From the NCBI RefSeq assembly GCF_000004195.4, contig NC_030681.2, positions 125,503 to 189,502 of the forward strand: a stretch of DNA of 64,000 nucleotides. Direction: 5' to 3'. The notes beneath the pieces were generated by a model. It saw nothing but the letters and a program-made list of their open reading frames with translations, did no database searches and was not told the origin of the DNA. This DNA comes from Xenopus tropicalis (lineage: Eukaryota > Chordata > Amphibia > Anura > Pipidae). Both the position numbers and the translations under genes were made by a program. Below are positions 1-17,100 of this stretch, one piece after another (within the stretch, counting starts at the first letter, position 1; each line of letters starts with the position of its first letter).

Positions 1-699
1 TAGGGGCGGGCACCAATGGGTTGGCTCAGGAACACAAAATGGCGCACTAGGCACATGACAGGCCCCTCGGGGGCGGTGCCTAAAGGGGCTGCTAATGACT
101 AAATCTACCCAACATGCACTGCGGCCCCTAGAGGAAGGGAACAGACCCCCCCCCCCGTACCAATGGCAGAACAGTGAGTATGTGGGACCCCCAGAAGGGC
201 CCGGCCTGTACCCCGGGGTTCCTCCCCCACAAACCCCTTATATAATAAACCCCTATAAAGGGGCGGGCACCCATGTCTCCCAGGTGTCCATTAGCCAATA
301 GGAATGCAGAAGACGGATGTGCACCAGTAGCTGGTACCGGGCAGAAGGACCGCCCACCAGGGTCCAGTTCGGTTTTTTTTTTGTCCTTTTTTGTGAGTTT
401 TTTAAGCAATTTTCCGCTTTTCCGAGAATTAAAAACAAGTTAAAAAAAAGTCCGATTGGTGTAAACAAAGGAGGGCGGAGCCAAGACACGGACGACAGTA
501 GGAGGAGAAATGTAGAAACGCTCGCAGTTCCCGCCCCTCGGGCGCGCTCAGAAACGGAGAAGCTCATTGGCCGTCAGCCTTGACACGCGATATGTATGAT
601 GTCACCGGGGGGCGGAACGTACCAAGTGTCCCGGGGCGGGGGGAGGAAGTGTCTCTGTACCATTGCCGCTGAGTAGAAGGTTCCGCCCCCCCCCCCCAT
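1..699. other. GC-rich downstream flank with CCAAT and GC boxes
   Basis: No coding exon recognised. Several CCAAT or ATTGG motifs (near 13, 160, 293, 455, 566) and GC boxes such as GGGGCGGG (3-10, 257-264) and GGGCGGAG (473-480) occur, with a run of A and T around 370-450. It could be part of a promoter or CpG island of a neighbouring gene, or only GC-rich flank. Confidence 0.3.
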
Positions 700-1104
700 A
701 AGATCAGTCCATTTAATGGTAGAATTGCCCCCCCTCCTGTGCCCTCAGACAATTGCAAGCTCTGCAGCCCAAGGGCAGAAGGATGGTCCGTAGTATTGTG
801 TTGCCCCCCAGGCCGCTCAGTTCAGGGTATTTACCCCCCGTTCCGCCACCTTCAGCCCTTTTTGCCTTTATGAAACAAATCCATAAGAAATACTATTGGA
901 GGTTTTCCCTTTGCCGCCGCCCCCCGATCCTCTGCCGCAGGGGGAGGGGCCGTGCTGTGTAGGCGGGGTGCTTTGGGGTGTGGGACCCTCTGCAGCTGTC
1001 GGTGCCCCATAGGCTGGCACCAAGAAGGGGCGGGGCCAGGCGGGAAGGCTCGGGAAAAGAGGGTGGGAGGAGTCTGAGGAGGAGGAGGAGGAAGGAAGCA
1101 CCAA
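700..1104 (-). other. ephb2 3' untranslated region, likely extent
   Basis: Sequence directly after the stop codon. On the sense strand it begins TTGGTGCTTCCTTCC and runs through a CTC-rich tract and a GC-rich part. No AATAAA is seen on the sense strand in 1-1104; an ATTAAA at 717-712 is the best poly(A) hexamer. The end is therefore a guess and the true 3' end could lie outside the window. Confidence 0.45.
712..717 (-). promoter_or_regulatory. candidate poly(A) signal ATTAAA
   Basis: The second most common vertebrate poly(A) hexamer, on the sense strand about 390 bases after the ephb2 stop codon. Downstream sense sequence is mixed and no strong GU-rich element stands out. Confidence 0.35.
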
Positions 1105-5752
<4,648 letters not shown>

Positions 5753-5820
5753 CTGTGCCTCCTGTGGTGCCCATCTGTCCCACCCTCATCTGCTCCCCCT
5801 AATACTGTAACTCCTCTTAC

Positions 5821-7635
5821 CCCCCAGCTCCACCCTATACCCCCCCAATTCCTCATATCCCCCCCAGCTCCACCCTATACCCCCCAATTCCTCATATCCC
5901 CCCCGGCTCCACCCTATACCCCCCCAATTCCTCATATCCCCCCCAATTCCTCATATCCCCCCCCAGCTCCCCCCTATACCCCCCAATTCCTCATATCCCC
6001 CCCGGCTCCACCCTATACCCCCCCAATTCCTCATATCCCCCCCAATTCCTCATATCCCCCCCCAGCTCCCCCCTATACCCCCCAATTCCTCATATCCCCC
6101 CCCGGCTCCACCCTATACCCCCCCAATTCCTCATATCCCCCCCAATTCCTCATATCCCCCCCCGGCTCCACCCTATACCCCCCCAATTCCTCATATCCCC
6201 CCCAATTCCTCATATCCCCCCCCAGCTCCCCCCTATACCCCCCAATTCCTCATATCCCCCCCCAGCTCCCCCCTATACCCCCCAATTCCTCATATCCCCC
6301 CCCTGCTCCACCCTATACCCCCCAATTCCTCATATCCCCCCCCAGCTCCACCCTATACCCCCAATTCCTCATATCCCCCCCAGCTCCACCCTATACCCCC
6401 AATTCCTCATATCCCCCCCAACTCCACCCTATACCCCCCAATTCCTCATATCCCCCCCCCCAGCTCCACCCTATACCCCCCAATTCCTCATATCCCCCCC
6501 CAGCTCCACCCTATACCCCCCAATTCCTCATATCCCCCCCAGCTCCACCCTATACCCCCCAATTCCTCATATCCCCCCCCAGCTCCACCCTATACCCCCC
6601 AATTCCTCATATCCCCCCCCAGCTCAACCCTATACCCCCCCAATTCCTCATATCCCCCAGCTGCACCCTATATCCCCCAATTCCTCATTTCCCCCCCCCA
6701 GCTCCACCCTATACCCCCCCAATTCCTCATATCCCCCAGCTCCACCCTATACCCCCCAATTCCTCATTTCCCGCCCCCCAGCTCCACCCTATACCCCCCA
6801 ATTCCTCATATCCCCCCCCAGCTCCACCCTATACCCCCCAATTCCTCATATCCCCCCCCAGCTCAACCCTATACCCCCCCAATTCCTCATATCCCCCAAC
6901 TCCACCCTATACCCCCCAATTCCTCATTTCCCCCCCCCAGCTCCACCCTATACCCCCCCAATTCCTCATTTCCCCCAGCTCCACCCTATACCCCCCAATT
7001 CCTCATTTCCCCCAGCTCCACCCTATACCCCCCCAATTCCTCATTTCCCCCAGCTCCACCCTATACCCCCCAATTCCTCATTTCCCCCAGCTCCACCCTA
7101 TACCCCCCAATTCCTCATTTCCCCCAGCTCCACCCTATACCCCCCAATTCCTCATTTCCCCCAGCTCCACCCTATACCCCCCCAATTCCTCATTTCCCCC
7201 AGCTCCACCCTATACCCCCCAATTCCTCATTTCCCCCAGCTCCACCCTATACCCCCCAATTCCTCATTTCCCCCAGCTCCACCCTATACCCCCCAATTCC
7301 TCATTTCCCCCAGCTCCACCCTATACCCCCCAATTCCTCATTTCCCCCAGCTCCACCCTATACCCCCCAATTCCGCATATCCCCCCCAGCTCCACCCTAT
7401 ACCCCCAATTCCTCATATCCCCCAGCTCCACCCTATACCCCCCAATTCCTCATTTCCCCCAGCTCCACCCTATACCCCCCCAATTCCTCATTTCCCCCAG
7501 CTCCACCCTATACCCCCCAATTCCTCATTTCCCCCAGCTCCACCCTATACCCCCCAATTCCGCATATCCCCCCCAGCTCCACCCTATACCCCCAATTCCT
7601 CATATCCCCCAGCTCCACCCTATACCCCCCAATTC
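5821..7635. repeat. 37-40 bp minisatellite, G-rich on the sense strand
   Basis: About 46 units with plus-strand core AGCTCCACCCTATACCCCCC then AATTCCTCATATCCCCCC or CATTTCCCCC. The first half has CATATC units and some lacking the CTCCACCC part; the second half is mostly CATTTC. On the sense strand each unit has three or four G tracts. It lies in the last ephb2 intron. Confidence 0.95.
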
Positions 7636-8111
7636 CCACATCCTAAACTTCCCCAGACACCCCCTGATTTCAGACCCCAGAGGAAGAATATGAGGTCTCC
7701 CCCCCCCGGAGAGGCTGAGGCATGCTGGGAGCTGGGGGCTGGTAGGAGAGGGGCAGATTAGGCAGCTGGGTGTCTGGGTGCCTCCCTGCCAGACTCCATG
7801 TGAGAGGGCAAATATTTGCTTTTCAGAAGACAAAGGGAGGGGGGCGGGGGGGCAGCGCCTGAGGCTGGGGGGGCCGAGCCCTGAATGTGCCGGAATGAGG
7901 AATGTTCCCTGTGCCAGGGGCAAGCGGGCAGTGTGCCAGGCAGGGTTAGTAGTACTGCCCCAATTCTGCCCCCTGTGCCCGGAGCCATAGGCGCCACAAG
8001 AAGAGGCTTTAAAGGACTCACACCCCCCTCAGGCCATTTTTTCCATGGATGGTTTACTTGCCCTTTAACACTGTATCCCAAGTAAATCTATAACCCTGCA
8101 GGTGAGTAGGG
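7636..8111. other. unique intron sequence between two arrays
   Basis: Non-repetitive part of the last ephb2 intron. No exon, RNA gene or mobile element recognised; short ORFs here do not resemble known proteins. Confidence 0.6.
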
Positions 8112-9626
8112 AGAGCCCCCCCCCCCCAAACAAACAGCATTATCCCCTGAGTATGGCACAGCCCCCCCCCCCAAACAAACAGCATTATCCCCTGAGTATG
8201 GCACAGCCCCCCCCCCCCAAACAAACAGCATTATCCCCTGAGTATGTCACAGCCCCCCCCCAAACAAACAGCATTATCCCCTGAGTATGGCACAGCCCCC
8301 CCCCCCCCCAAACAAACAGCATTATCCCCTGAGTATGGCACAGCCCCCCCCCCCAAACAAACAGCATTATCCCCTGAGTATGGCACAGCCCCCCCCCCCA
8401 AACAAACAGCATTATCCCCTGAGTATGGCACAGCCCCCCCCCCCCAAACAAACAGCATTATCCCCTGAGTATGGCACAGCCCCCCCCCCCCAAACAAACA
8501 GCATTATCCCCTGAGTATGGCACAGCCCCCCCCCCCCCAAACAAACAGCATTATCCCCTGAGTATGGCACAGCCCCCCCCCCCCAAACAAACAGCATTAT
8601 CCCCTGAGTATGGCACAGCCCCCCCCCCCCCAAACAAACAGCATTATCCCCTGAGTATGGCACAGCCCCCCCCCCCCCCAACAAACAGCATTATCCCCTG
8701 AGTTTTGCACAGCCCCCCCCAAACAAACAGCATTATCCCCTGAGTATGGCACAGCCCCCCCCCCCCCAAACAAACAGCATTATCCCCTGAGTATGGCACA
8801 GCCCCCCCCCAAACAAACAGCATTATCCCCTGAGTATGGCACAGCCCCCCCCCCCAAACAAACAGCATTATCCCCTGAGTATGGCACAGCCCCCCCCCCC
8901 CCAACAAACAGCATTATCCCCTGAGTATGGCACAGCCCCCCCCCCCCCAAACAAACAGCATTATCACCTGAGTATGGCACAGCCCCCCCCCCCCAACAAA
9001 CAGCATTATCCCCTGAGTATGGCACAGCCCCCCCCCCCCAAACAAACAGCATTATCCCCTGAGTATGGCACAGCCCCCCCCCCCCCAAACAAACAGCATT
9101 ATCCCCTGAGTATGGCACAGCCCCCCCCCCCCAAACAAACAGCATTATCCCCTGAGTATGGCACAGCCCCCCCCCCAAACAAACAGCATTATCCCCTGAG
9201 TATGGCACAGCCCCCCCCCCCAACAAACAGCATTATCCCCTGAGTATGGCACAGCCCCCCCCCCCCAAACAAACAGCATTATCCCCTGAGTATGGCACAG
9301 CCCCCCCCCCCCACCAAACAAACAGCATTATCCCCTGAGTATGGCACAGCCCCCCCCCCCAAACAAACAGCATTATCCCCTGAGTATGGCACAGCCCCCC
9401 CCCCCAAACAAACAGCATTATCCCCTGAGTATGGCACAGCCCCCCCCCCCAAACAAACAGCATTATCCCCTGAGTATGGCACAGCCCCCCCCCCCCAAAC
9501 AAACAGCATTATCCCCTGAGTATGGCACAGCCCCCCCCCCAAACAAACAGCATTATCCCCTGAGTATGGCACAGCCCCCCCCCCAAACAAACAGCATTAT
9601 CCCCTGAGTATGGCACAGCCCCCCCA
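8112..9626. repeat. 46-bp minisatellite with long C runs
   Basis: About 33 units of 44-49 bp: AAACAAACAGCATTATCCCC, TGAGTATGGCACAG and a run of 8-14 C. Nearly all length variation is in the C run. On the sense strand this is a series of poly-G tracts. Last ephb2 intron. Confidence 0.96.
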
Positions 9627-9641
9627 GCCTCCCTTTCTCAC

Positions 9642-9735
9642 GGGGGGGGGGGGGGGGGGGGGACACCTGTGCGCCGGTACCAAGAGGTTGGACTCCGGTA
9701 TCTGAGGAATGTGACCCGGTGGGGGGGGGGGGGGG
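9642..9735. repeat. two G homopolymers
   Basis: A run of 21 G at 9642-9662 and one of 15 G at 9721-9735, separated by 58 bases of unique sequence. Opposite strand bias to the neighbouring C-run array. Such runs are error-prone in sequencing. Confidence 0.85.
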
Positions 9736-9800
9736 CAAATAAGACAGACTTTCTGCTTCCAGATTCTGTATTGGGGCTTCCAGGAAAGAGAGGGTATAGG

Positions 9801-12800
9801 GTGGGGTATTACTCTGGGCTGTATATACCTACAGGCGGGGGGTACTAGGGCAATGGGGGGTATTACTCTGGGCTGTATATACCTACAGGCGGGGGGTACT
9901 AGGGCAATGGGGGGTATTACTCTGGGCTGTATATACCTACAGGCGGGGGGTACTAGGGCAATGGGGGGTATTACTCTGGGCTGTATATACCCGCAGGCGG
10001 GGGTACCAGGCTGTATATACCCGCAGGTGGGGGTATTACTCTGGGCTGTATATACCCGCAGGTGGGGGTATTACTCTGGGCTGTATATACCCGCAGGCGG
10101 GGGTACCAGGGTTACGGGGGGAGTATTACTCTGGGCTGTATATACCCGCAGGTGGGGGGTATTACTCTGGGCTGTATATACCCGCAGGCGGGGGTACCAG
10201 GGTTACGGGGGGGGTATTACTCTGGGCTGTATATACCCGCAGGCGGGGGTACCAGGGTAATGGGGGGGTATTACTCTGGGCTGTATATACCCGCAGGCGG
10301 GGGTACCAGGGTAATGGGGGGTATTACTGTGGGCTGTATATACCCGCAGGCGGGGGGTACTAGGGTAATGGGGGGGTATTACTCTGGGCTGTATATACCC
10401 GCAGGCGGGGGTACTAGGGTAATGGGGGGGTATTACTCTGGGCTGTATATACCCGCAGGCGGGGGTACCAGGGTAATGGGGGTATTACTGTGGGCTGTAT
10501 ATACCCGCAGGCGGGGGGTACTAGGGTAATGGGGGGTATTACTGTGGGCTGTATATACCCGCAGGCGGGGGGTACTAGGGCAATGGGGGGTATTACTCTG
10601 GGCTGTATATACCCGCAGGCGGGGGGTACTAGGGTAATGGGGGGTATTACTCTGGGCTGTATATACCTACAGGCGGGGGTACCAGGGTTACGGGGGGGGT
10701 ATTACTCTGGGCTGTATATACCCGCAGGCGGGGGTACCAGGTTAATGGGGGGGTATTACTCTGGGCTGTATATACCCGCAGGCGGGGGTACCAGGTTAAT
10801 GGGGGGTATTACTCTGGGCTGTATATACCCGCAGGCGGGGGTACCAGGGTTACGGGGGGTATTACTCTGGGCTGTATATACCCGCAGGCGGGGGTACCAG
10901 GGTTACGGGGGGTATTACTCTGGGCTGTATATACCGCTGGCGGGGGGTACCAGGCTTACGGGGGGTATTACTCTGGGCTGTATATACCCGCAGGTGGGGG
11001 TTACCAGGGTAATGGGGGGTATTACTCTGGGCTGTATATACCCGCTGGCGGGGGTACCAGGGTTACGGGGGGGGGTATTACTCTGGGCTGTATATACCCG
11101 CAGGTGGGGGTACCAGGGTAATGGGGGGTATTACTCTGGGCTGTATATACCCGCTGGCGGGGGGGTATCAGGGTTACGGGGGGGTATTACTCTGGGCTGT
11201 ATATACCCGCAGGCGGGGGGGTACCAGGGTTACGGGGGGGTATTACTCTGGGCTGTATATACCCGCTGGCGGGGGGTACCAGGGTTACGGGGGGTATTAC
11301 TCTGGGCTGTATATACCCGCAGGCGGGGGGGTACCAGGGTTACGGGGGGGGTATTACTCTGGGCTGTATATACCCGCAGGCGGGGGTACCAGGGTAATGG
11401 GGGGTATTACTCTGGGCTGTATATACCCGCAGGCGGGGGTACCAGGGTAATGGGGGGGTATTACTGTGGGCTGTATATACCCGCAGGCGGGGGGTACTAG
11501 GGTAATGGGGGGGTATTACTCTGGGCTGTATATACCCGCAGGCGGGGGGTACTAGGGTAATGGGGGGGTATTACTCTGGGCTGTATATACCCGCAGGCGG
11601 GGGTACCAGGGTAATGGGGGGTATTACTGTGGGCTGTATATACCCGCAGGCGGGGGGTACTAGGGTAATGGGGGTATTACTGTGGGCTGTATATACCCGC
11701 AGGCGGGGGTACTAGGGCAATGGGGGGTATTACTCTGGGCTGTATATACCCGCAGGCGGGGGGTACTAGGGTAATGGGGGGTATTACTCTGGGCTGTATA
11801 TACCTACAGGCGGGGGTACCAGGGTTACGGGGGGGGTATTACTCTGGGCTGTATATACCCGCAGGCGGGGGTACCAGGTTAATGGGGGGTATTACTCTGG
11901 GCTGTATATACCCGCAGGCGGGGGTACCAGGTTAATGGGGGGGTATTACTCTGGGCTGTATATACCCGCAGGCGGGGGTACCAGGGTTACGGGGGGTATT
12001 ACTCTGGGCTGTATATACCCGCAGGCGGGGGTACCAGGGTTACGGGGGGTATTACTCTGGGCTGTATATACCCGCTGGCGGGGGGGTACCAGGCTTACGG
12101 GGGGGTATTACTCTGGGCTGTATATACCCGCAGGTGGGGGTACCAGGGTAATGGGGGGTATTACTCTGGGCTGTATATACCCGCTGGCGGGGGTACCAGG
12201 GTTACGGGGGGGGGTATTACTCTGGGCTGTATATACCCGCAGGTGGGGGTACCAGGGTAATGGGGGGTATTACTCTGGGCTGTATATACCCGCTGGCGGG
12301 GGGGTATCAGGGTTACGGGGGGTATTACTCTGGGCTGTATATACCCGCAGGCGGGGGGGTACCAGGGTTACGGGGGGGTATTACTCTGGGCTGTATATAC
12401 CCGCTGGCGGGGGGGTACCAGGGTTACGGGGGTATTACTCTGGGCTGTATATACCCGCAGGCGGGGGGGTACCAGGGTTACGGGGGGGGTATTACTCTGG
12501 GCTGTATATACCCGCAGGCGGGGGGTACCAGGGTAATGGGGGGGTATTACTCTGGGCTGTATATACCCGCAGGCGGGGGTACCAGGGTAATGGGGGGTAT
12601 TACTGTGGGCTGTATATACCCGCAGGCGGGGGGTACTAGGGTAATGGGGGGTATTACTCTGGGCTGTATATACCCGCAGGCGGGGGGTACTAGGGTAATG
12701 GGGGGGTATTACTCTGGGCTGTATATACCCGCAGGCGGGGGTACCAGGGTAATGGGGGGGTATTACTCTGGGCTGTATATACCCGCAGGCGGGGGGTACT

Positions 12801-13366
12801 AGGGTAATGGGGGGGTATTACTCTGGGCTGTATATACCCGCAGGCGGGGGTACCAGGTTAATGGGGGGGTATTACTCTGGGCTGTATATACCCGCAGGCG
12901 GGGGTACCAGGTTAATGGGGGGGTATTACTCTGGGCTGTATATACCCGCAGGCGGGGGTACCAGGTTAATGGGGGGGTATTACTCTGGGCTGTATATACC
13001 CGCAGGCGGGGGTACCAGGGTTACGGGGGGTATTACTCTGGGCTGTATATACCCGCAGGCGGGGGTACCAGGGTTACGGGGGGTATTACTCTGGGCTGTA
13101 TATACCTGCTGGCGGGGGGGTACCAGGCTTACGGGGGGGTATTACTCTGGGCTGTATATACCCGCTGGCGGGGGTACCAGGGTTACGGGGGGGGGTATTA
13201 CTCTGGGCTGTATATACCCGCAGGTGGGGGTACCAGGGTAATGGGGGGGTATTACTGTGGGCTGTATATACCCGCAGGCGGGGGGTACTAGGGTAATGGG
13301 GGGTATTACTCTGGGCTGTATATACCCGCAGGCGGGGGGGTACCAGGGTTACAGGGGGGGTATTAC
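9801..13366. repeat. 54-bp minisatellite with higher-order duplication
   Basis: About 66 units. Plus-strand unit: GTATTACTCTGGGCTGTATA, TACCCGCAGGCGGGGGTACC, AGGGTTACGGGGGG. Shorter units of about 35 bp occur near 10000-10080. Rare variants recur at fixed distance: CAGGCTTACGG at 10951, 12090 and 13124, GTATCAGG at 11165 and 12304, and ATATACCTAC at 10661 and 11798. That shows a block of about 1.14 kb was duplicated. The array runs into the donor of the SAM exon. Confidence 0.96.
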
Positions 13367-13370
13367 TTAC

Positions 13371-13526
13371 TCCATGCTCATCTGCGACACGACATCGAAT
13401 GCGCTGAAGCCGGCGGAGGCAAAACTCTCCTTATATTGCCCCATTTTGATGGCGTCCAACCATTCGTCGACGGTGCTGAAGCTGGTGTAGTCGGGCACGG
13501 TGCGGTCCAGCAGGGGAAGGGTTACT
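13371..13526 (-). CDS. ephb2: ephb2 exon: linker and SAM domain
   Basis: A 156-base exon that completes a Gly codon and reads [51 protein letters not shown], closing with two bases of a Glu codon. The SAM signature [17 protein letters not shown] contains the conserved Tyr. The domain mediates oligomerisation and partner binding in the cytoplasm. The acceptor is GCCCCGCAG and the donor is GTAAGT. The 54-bp minisatellite starts inside the donor region (intron position about +5). Confidence 0.97.
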
Positions 13527-14112
13527 CTGCGGGGCACAAACCAATATATGTTTATTATATGCTGCCCCAATTGCCCCCGTTCTACCCAGTGCCACGAGGA
13601 GAGGTTGGAATGTACCCCCTGCACTAGAGAATGGGGGCCGGGGGGGCATTACCCCCCCTTATTGCCCCAATGCCCCGTGTAACGTCAGGCAGCAGCAGTA
13701 GCGCCACACATACCCCCCCAGCGCCCGGGGCAAGTAACTGTCAGCCGGACGGGGGCAGGTTGGTTCATGTTCCTCTGTACAAACACAGCTGCACCCCCCC
13801 CTGAGCCAGACACAATCCCCCCCCCCTTATACCCCTGGGGCATTACAGGACAAGCGTCTCTGCTGTAGAACAGGCACGGGGCCCGTTACCCAGAATGCTT
13901 GGGGGCCTGGGGTTTTCCACATAAGGGGTCCGTCCATGATATGGATCTCTATACTTTGCCTTCTAATAAATCATTTGAACATGAAATAAACCCCCCCCCC
14001 CCCCCCCATACAGGTCCATTTCAGTCTGGTACCGGCGCCGATTTATTAACCAGGAAACCACCTGTAACCAGAACTTACTGACCCCCCTGGGGCAAGTCTC
14101 CCCCTAACTCAG
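13527..14112. other. unique intron sequence upstream of the SAM exon
   Basis: Contains the SAM-exon acceptor region and C runs at 13990-14007. No other exon or element seen. Confidence 0.6.
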
Positions 14113-17100
14113 ATTTAGGGGCCCTATTGGGAGAACTGAGGGTTTGCCTGCAGCTTGGGATTAACTCTTTATTAGCCACATTCAGGAGGAATATGGGGAG
14201 ACTTAGGGGCCCTATTGGGAGAACTGAGGGTTTGCCTGCATCTTGGGATTAACTCTTTATTAGCCACATTCAGGAGGAATATGGGGAGACTTAGGGGCCC
14301 TACTGGGAGAACTGAGGGTTTGCCTGCAGCTTGGGATTAACTCTTTATTAGCCACATTCAGGAGGAATATGGGAGACTTAGGGGCCCTACTGGGAGAACT
14401 GAGGGTTTGCCTGCAGCTTGGGATTAACTCTTTATTAGCCACATTCAGGAGGAATATGGGGAGACTTAGGGGCCCTATTGGGAGAACTGAGGGTTTGCCT
14501 GCATCTTGGGATTAACTCTTTATTAGCCACATTCAGGAGGAATATGGGGAGACTTAGGGGCCCTACTGGGAGAACTGAGGGTTTGCCTGCAGCTTGGGAT
14601 TAACTCTTTATTAGCCACATTCAGGAGGAATATGGGGAGACTTAGGGGCCCTATTGGGAGAACTGAGGGTTTGCCTGCAGCTTGGGATTAACTCTTTATT
14701 AGCCACATTCAGGAGGAATATGGGGAGACTTAGGGGCCCTATTGGGAGAACTGAGGGTTTGCCTGCAGCTTGGGATTAACCCTTTATTAGCCACATTCAG
14801 GAGGAATATGGGGAGACTTAGGGGCCCTATTGGGAGAACTGAGGGTTTGCCTGCAGCTTGGGATTAACCCTTTATTAGCCACATTCAGGAGGAATATGGG
14901 GAGACTTAGGGGCCCTATTGGGAGAACTGAGGGTTTGCCTGCAGCTTGGGATTAACCCTTTATTAGCCACATTCAGGAGGAATATGGGGAGACTTAGGGG
15001 CCCTATTGGGAGAACTGAGGGTTTGCCTGCAGTTTGGGATTAACTCTTTATTAGCCACATTCAGGAGGAATATGGGGAGACTTAGGGGCCCTATTGGGAG
15101 AACTGAGGGTTTGCCTGCAGCTTGGGATTAACCCTTTATTAGCCACATTCAGGAGGAATATGGGGAGACTTAGGGGCCCTATTGGGAGAACTGAGGGTTT
15201 GCCTGCAGCTTGGGATTAACCCTTTATTAGCCACATTCAGGAGGAATATGGGGAGACTTAGGGGCCCTATTGGGAGAACTGAGGGTTTGCCTGCAGCTTG
15301 GGATTAACTCTTTATTAGCCACATTCAGGAGGAATATGGGGAGACTTAGGGGCCCTATTGGGAGAACTGAGGGTTTGCCTGCAGCTTGGGATTAACCCTT
15401 TATTAGCCACATTCAGGAGGAATATGGGGAGACTTAGGGGCCCTATTGGGAGAACTGAGGGTTTGCCTGCAGCTTGGGATTAACCCTTTATTAGCCACAT
15501 TCAGGAGGAATATGGGGAGACTTAGGGGCCCTATTGGGAGAACTGAGGGTTTGCCTGCAGCTTGGGATTAACTCTTTATTAGCCACATTCAGGAGGAATA
15601 TGGGGAGACTTAGGGCCCTACTGAGAGAACTGAGGGTTTGCCTGCAGCTTGGGATTAACCCTTTATTAGCCACATTCAGGAGGAATATGGGGAGACTTAG
15701 GGGCCCTATTGGGAGAACTGAGGGTTTGCCTGCAGCTTGGGATTAACCCTTTATTAGCCACATTCAGGAGGAATATGGGGAGACTTAGGGGCCCTATTGG
15801 GAGAACTGAGGGTTTGCCTGCAGCTTGGGATTAACTCTTTATTAGCCACATTCAGGAGGAATATGGGGAGACTTAGGGGCCCTATTGGGAGAACTGAGGG
15901 TTTGCCTGCAGCTTGGGATTAACCCTTTATTAGCCACATTCAGGAGGAATATGGGGAGACTTAGGGGCCCTATTGGGAGAACTGAGGGTTTGCCTGCAGC
16001 TTGGGATTAACCCTTTATTAGCCACATTCAGGAGGAATATGGGGAGACTTAGGGGCCCTATTGGGAGAACTGAGGGTTTGCCTGCAGCTTGGGATTAACC
16101 CTTTATTAGCCACATTCAGGAGGAATATGGGGAGACTTAGGGGCCCTATTGGGAGAACTGAGGGTTTGCCTGCAGCTTGGGATTAACCCTTTATTAGCCA
16201 CATTCAGGAGGAATATGGGGAGACTTAGGGGCCCTATTGGGAGAACTGAGGGTTTGCCTGCAGCTTGGGATTAACTCTTTATTAGCCACATTCAGGAGGA
16301 ATATGGGGAGACTTAGGGGCCCTACTGAGAGAACTGAGGGTTTGCCTGCATCTTGGGATTAACTCTTTATTAGCCACATTCAGGAGGAATATGGGGAGAC
16401 TTAGGGGCCCTATTGGGAGAACTGAGGGTTTGCCTGCAGCTTGGGATTAACTCTTTATTAGCCACATTCAGGAGGAATACGGGGAGACTTAGGGGCACTA
16501 TTGGGAGAACTGAGGGTTTGCCTGCAGCTTGGGATTAACTCTTTATTAGCCACATTCAGGAGGAATATGGGGAGACTTAGGGGCCCTATTGGGAGAACTG
16601 AGGGTTTGCCTGCAGCTTGGGATTAACTCTTTATTAGCCACATTCAGGAGGAATATGGGGAGATTTAGGGGCCCTATTGGGAGAACTTAGGGTTTGCCTG
16701 CAGCTTGGGATTAACCCTTTATTAGCCACATTCAGGAGGAATATGGGGAGACTTAGGGGTGCTACTGAGAGAACTGAGGGTTTGCCTGCAGCTTGGGATT
16801 AACCCTTTATTAGCCACATTCAGGAGGAATATGGGGAGACTTAGGGGCCCTATTGGGAGAACTGAGGGTTTGCCTGCATCTTGGGATTAACCCTTTATTA
16901 GCCACATTCAGGAGGAATATGGGGAGACTTAGGGGCCCTATTGGGAGAACTGAGGGTTTGCCTGCAGCTTGGGATTAACCCTTTATTAGCCACATTCAGG
17001 AGGAATATGGGGAGACTTAGGGGCCCTACTGAGAGAACTGAGGGTTTGCCTGCAGCTTGGGATTAACCCTTTATTAGCCACATTCAGGAGGAATATGGGG

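Noticed and set aside
9853..13241. Gly/Tyr-rich frames up to 336 residues (GGYYSGLYIPAGG pattern)
   Set aside because: Array of 54 bp (divisible by 3), so a frame persists by arithmetic; units of other lengths break it and it lies in an intron antisense to ephb2.
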